From JBGTCD01 sp041749015 (lineage in GTDB: Bacteria; Bacteroidota; Bacteroidia; Cytophagales; Cyclobacteriaceae): a stretch of DNA of 8,194 bases. Every line of letters starts with the position of its first letter. The stretch's first letter is position 1. Under the pieces are notes generated by a model. The model ran no database searches. It saw only the letters and a list, made by a program, of their open reading frames with translations, and was not told the DNA's origin. Positions 6,696 through 8,194 of the stretch are shown piece after piece. A program made the translations under genes and the position numbers. Where the stretch lies: positions 1 through 8,194 of the forward strand of contig JBGTCD010000047.1 in assembly GCA_041749015.1 (NCBI GenBank), written 5' to 3'.

Positions 6696-8194
6696 ATGTT
6701 GGGAAGAATTTTGGGTATAATACTTTTTTTGCTTTTGTCAGGGAGCCCTGATCTTCTGGCTCAGGAAAAAATGGGACTGGAGCTCAAAATCAGTTCCAAC
6801 CAGAGCAAGGATTCCATTGATCATCTCATCCATACTGGGCAAAATCTGGAATTTACCTGGTCTTTTTTTCTAAGTGAATTTCGATCAGGAATCGATATAA
6901 TTAAGGGTAGGATGGAAGCCATTGCCTACCCTGTGGAGGGCGGACCACCAGTAGTGATTCTGGATTCAATTGGCGATTTTAAGCAAATTTCCTATCAATA
7001 TATTAAAGTGGAACACGGTCTGGCTCCAGGGGCTTATGTGTTGCACACCACATTTTATCCTGATGATCAAACCTTGTTTGAACCACAGTCCAATGCAGAA
7101 ACCGCTTCAGTAGTGATTTATGGATTTTCATTTGAGGTGGATGCAGTGGCGATAACCCAATATCAATATTCTGAATATGATCGAAAAACCAATATAGTTT
7201 TAAAGGTCAAAGCTAATCTGACCTGCTGTGAGAATTTATTGGGTCCCCTGAGTGGCCAATTGAAGGTAAGGGCTTATGAGCAGGGCAATAATATGCAGGA
7301 AGTAGAAACATTTTATTTATCAGAAGCCCTGACCACCGGATCCAATACCCTTGAATTTGAATCTTCCCTTTATTCTTTTGACCCTGGTGCAGGCCAATTT
7401 GACCAATTTTCCATTACGCTATCTGACGCTTATTTTGAAAAGCATTACAATAAGCTGCCAATTTTGACCCAGTCCCGCCCATTTAAGGTGGTGGATGATA
7501 TCGAGGAGATAGTAGCATTAAAGAAGGCATCCGATCCTTATCTGACTTATGGGTCATTTATAATTCCTGATTCCGTCAGGGAAATCGATGCCATGCGGTA
7601 TGAGGATGAGGCCAAAATCCTGTTTGGGTTTGCTGAAAAGGCTTTGGGCAGCGTCAGCGAAAGAAACTTTGAAATGGCACTCCAATGGATGGATTCCGCC
7701 ATGCAGCATACCGGAAATCATCGGGTGAGCAGCTTATTATATGGCCACCCCTCCCTTATGTCAGGGTTGTATGTGAGCCTGTTGCGCCTGCTTGATGATG
7801 AGGAAGAATACCAGGATGCCCCATTAAGGAAAGCCACAAATTTCCGCCTGGGAGAAGCAATGGCCATGGGTAATCTTATGGAATTGGCCCGGGATTCATT
7901 GCTAGCGATGATGTTTCATTCCTCAGACGATCAATACAATGAAGACTCGGATTTTTATTATGATGATAGAATTTTAAGAGGTTCGGTGTACTTGAAGGAT
8001 ATTTCGACTAAAGCACTGAAGCATTTTCTTGAGGTGTATGATCTCGAGTCTGCAGATCAAATGGTCAAAAACATCAGAAGCTATTTGAAATTGCGGGAAG
8101 GGATAGCTAATATTTTATGTGGTAACCAGCCTGAACTAGCCCATTTTAAAAACCTCGGAGATGACTTGTGGGTCTATTCAGATCTGTTTGATTT
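6696..8194 (+). CDS. Large exported protein of unknown function (3' end beyond window)
   Basis: An ATG at 6696, 9 nt after the proC stop, opens a frame of 499 codons with no stop before the window ends, so the gene is partial on the right. I do not recognise the family. Residues 1-23 form a clear signal peptide (MLGRILGIILFLLL, then a region ending LLAQ), so the product is exported; there is no lipobox cysteine. Residues 25-265 look beta-rich, with alternating hydrophobic/polar segments and two adjacent cysteines (TCCEN, 180-184), perhaps one or two Ig-like sandwiches. From about 295 onward the sequence looks helical, with short helix pairs such as ILFGFAEKALG and FEMALQWMDSAMQH (308-338), reminiscent of TPR-like repeats, and an acidic stretch near 411-425. 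The tight spacing suggests co-transcription with proC, though this need not mean a proline-related role. The reading frame and export are well supported; the domain descriptions are by eye. Confidence 0.8.
   Translation, partial: MLGRILGIILFLLLSGSPDLLAQEKMGLELKISSNQSKDSIDHLIHTGQNLEFTWSFFLSEFRSGIDIIKGRMEAIAYPVEGGPPVVILDSIGDFKQISYQYIKVEHGLAPGAYVLHTTFYPDDQTLFEPQSNAETASVVIYGFSFEVDAVAITQYQYSEYDRKTNIVLKVKANLTCCENLLGPLSGQLKVRAYEQGNNMQEVETFYLSEALTTGSNTLEFESSLYSFDPGAGQFDQFSITLSDAYFEKHYNKLPILTQSRPFKVVDDIEEIVALKKASDPYLTYGSFIIPDSVREIDAMRYEDEAKILFGFAEKALGSVSERNFEMALQWMDSAMQHTGNHRVSSLLYGHPSLMSGLYVSLLRLLDDEEEYQDAPLRKATNFRLGEAMAMGNLMELARDSLLAMMFHSSDDQYNEDSDFYYDDRILRGSVYLKDISTKALKHFLEVYDLESADQMVKNIRSYLKLREGIANILCGNQPELAHFKNLGDDLWVYSDLFD

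Overview
The window looks like ordinary chromosome from a member of the Bacteroidota, probably a free-living Cytophagales- or Flavobacteria-like bacterium. This is an inference. It rests on the families present, on start codons without Shine-Dalgarno sequences, on TAnnTTTG boxes in the one divergent promoter region, and on secreted proteins whose signal peptides end in TAQ or LAQ. Coding density is high, and I see no mobile element, RNA gene or CRISPR array.

Left part (1-2285): a glutaryl-CoA dehydrogenase gene on the minus strand (35-1246) is divergent from a tryptophan 2,3-dioxygenase gene on the plus strand (1317-2285). The 70 bp between them hold one TAnnTTTG box on each strand. The two enzymes catalyse the first step of tryptophan breakdown through kynurenine and a late step of the lysine/tryptophan route through glutaryl-CoA, so the pairing makes metabolic sense.

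Middle (2319-5703): two more plus-strand genes follow the dioxygenase with gaps of 33 and 34 nt and could share its transcript. The first encodes an exported protein made of about fourteen MORN-like repeats, nearly all 24 residues long, joined to what looks like a small C-terminal outer-membrane beta-barrel. The second encodes a COG2509-type FAD-dependent dehydrogenase of unknown substrate.

Right part (5704-8194): a 197 bp AT-rich spacer opens with nine tandem, imperfect TCTAAC-like hexamers. Next comes proC (pyrroline-5-carboxylate reductase, proline synthesis). Nine nt after proC is a large exported protein of unknown function that is still open at the right edge of the window.

Most of the content is housekeeping or catabolic. 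The parts most worth a second look are the repeat-plus-barrel protein, the hexamer array, the GCDH/TDO divergent pair and the unrecognised exported protein. I do not see convincing evidence for a new multi-gene system.
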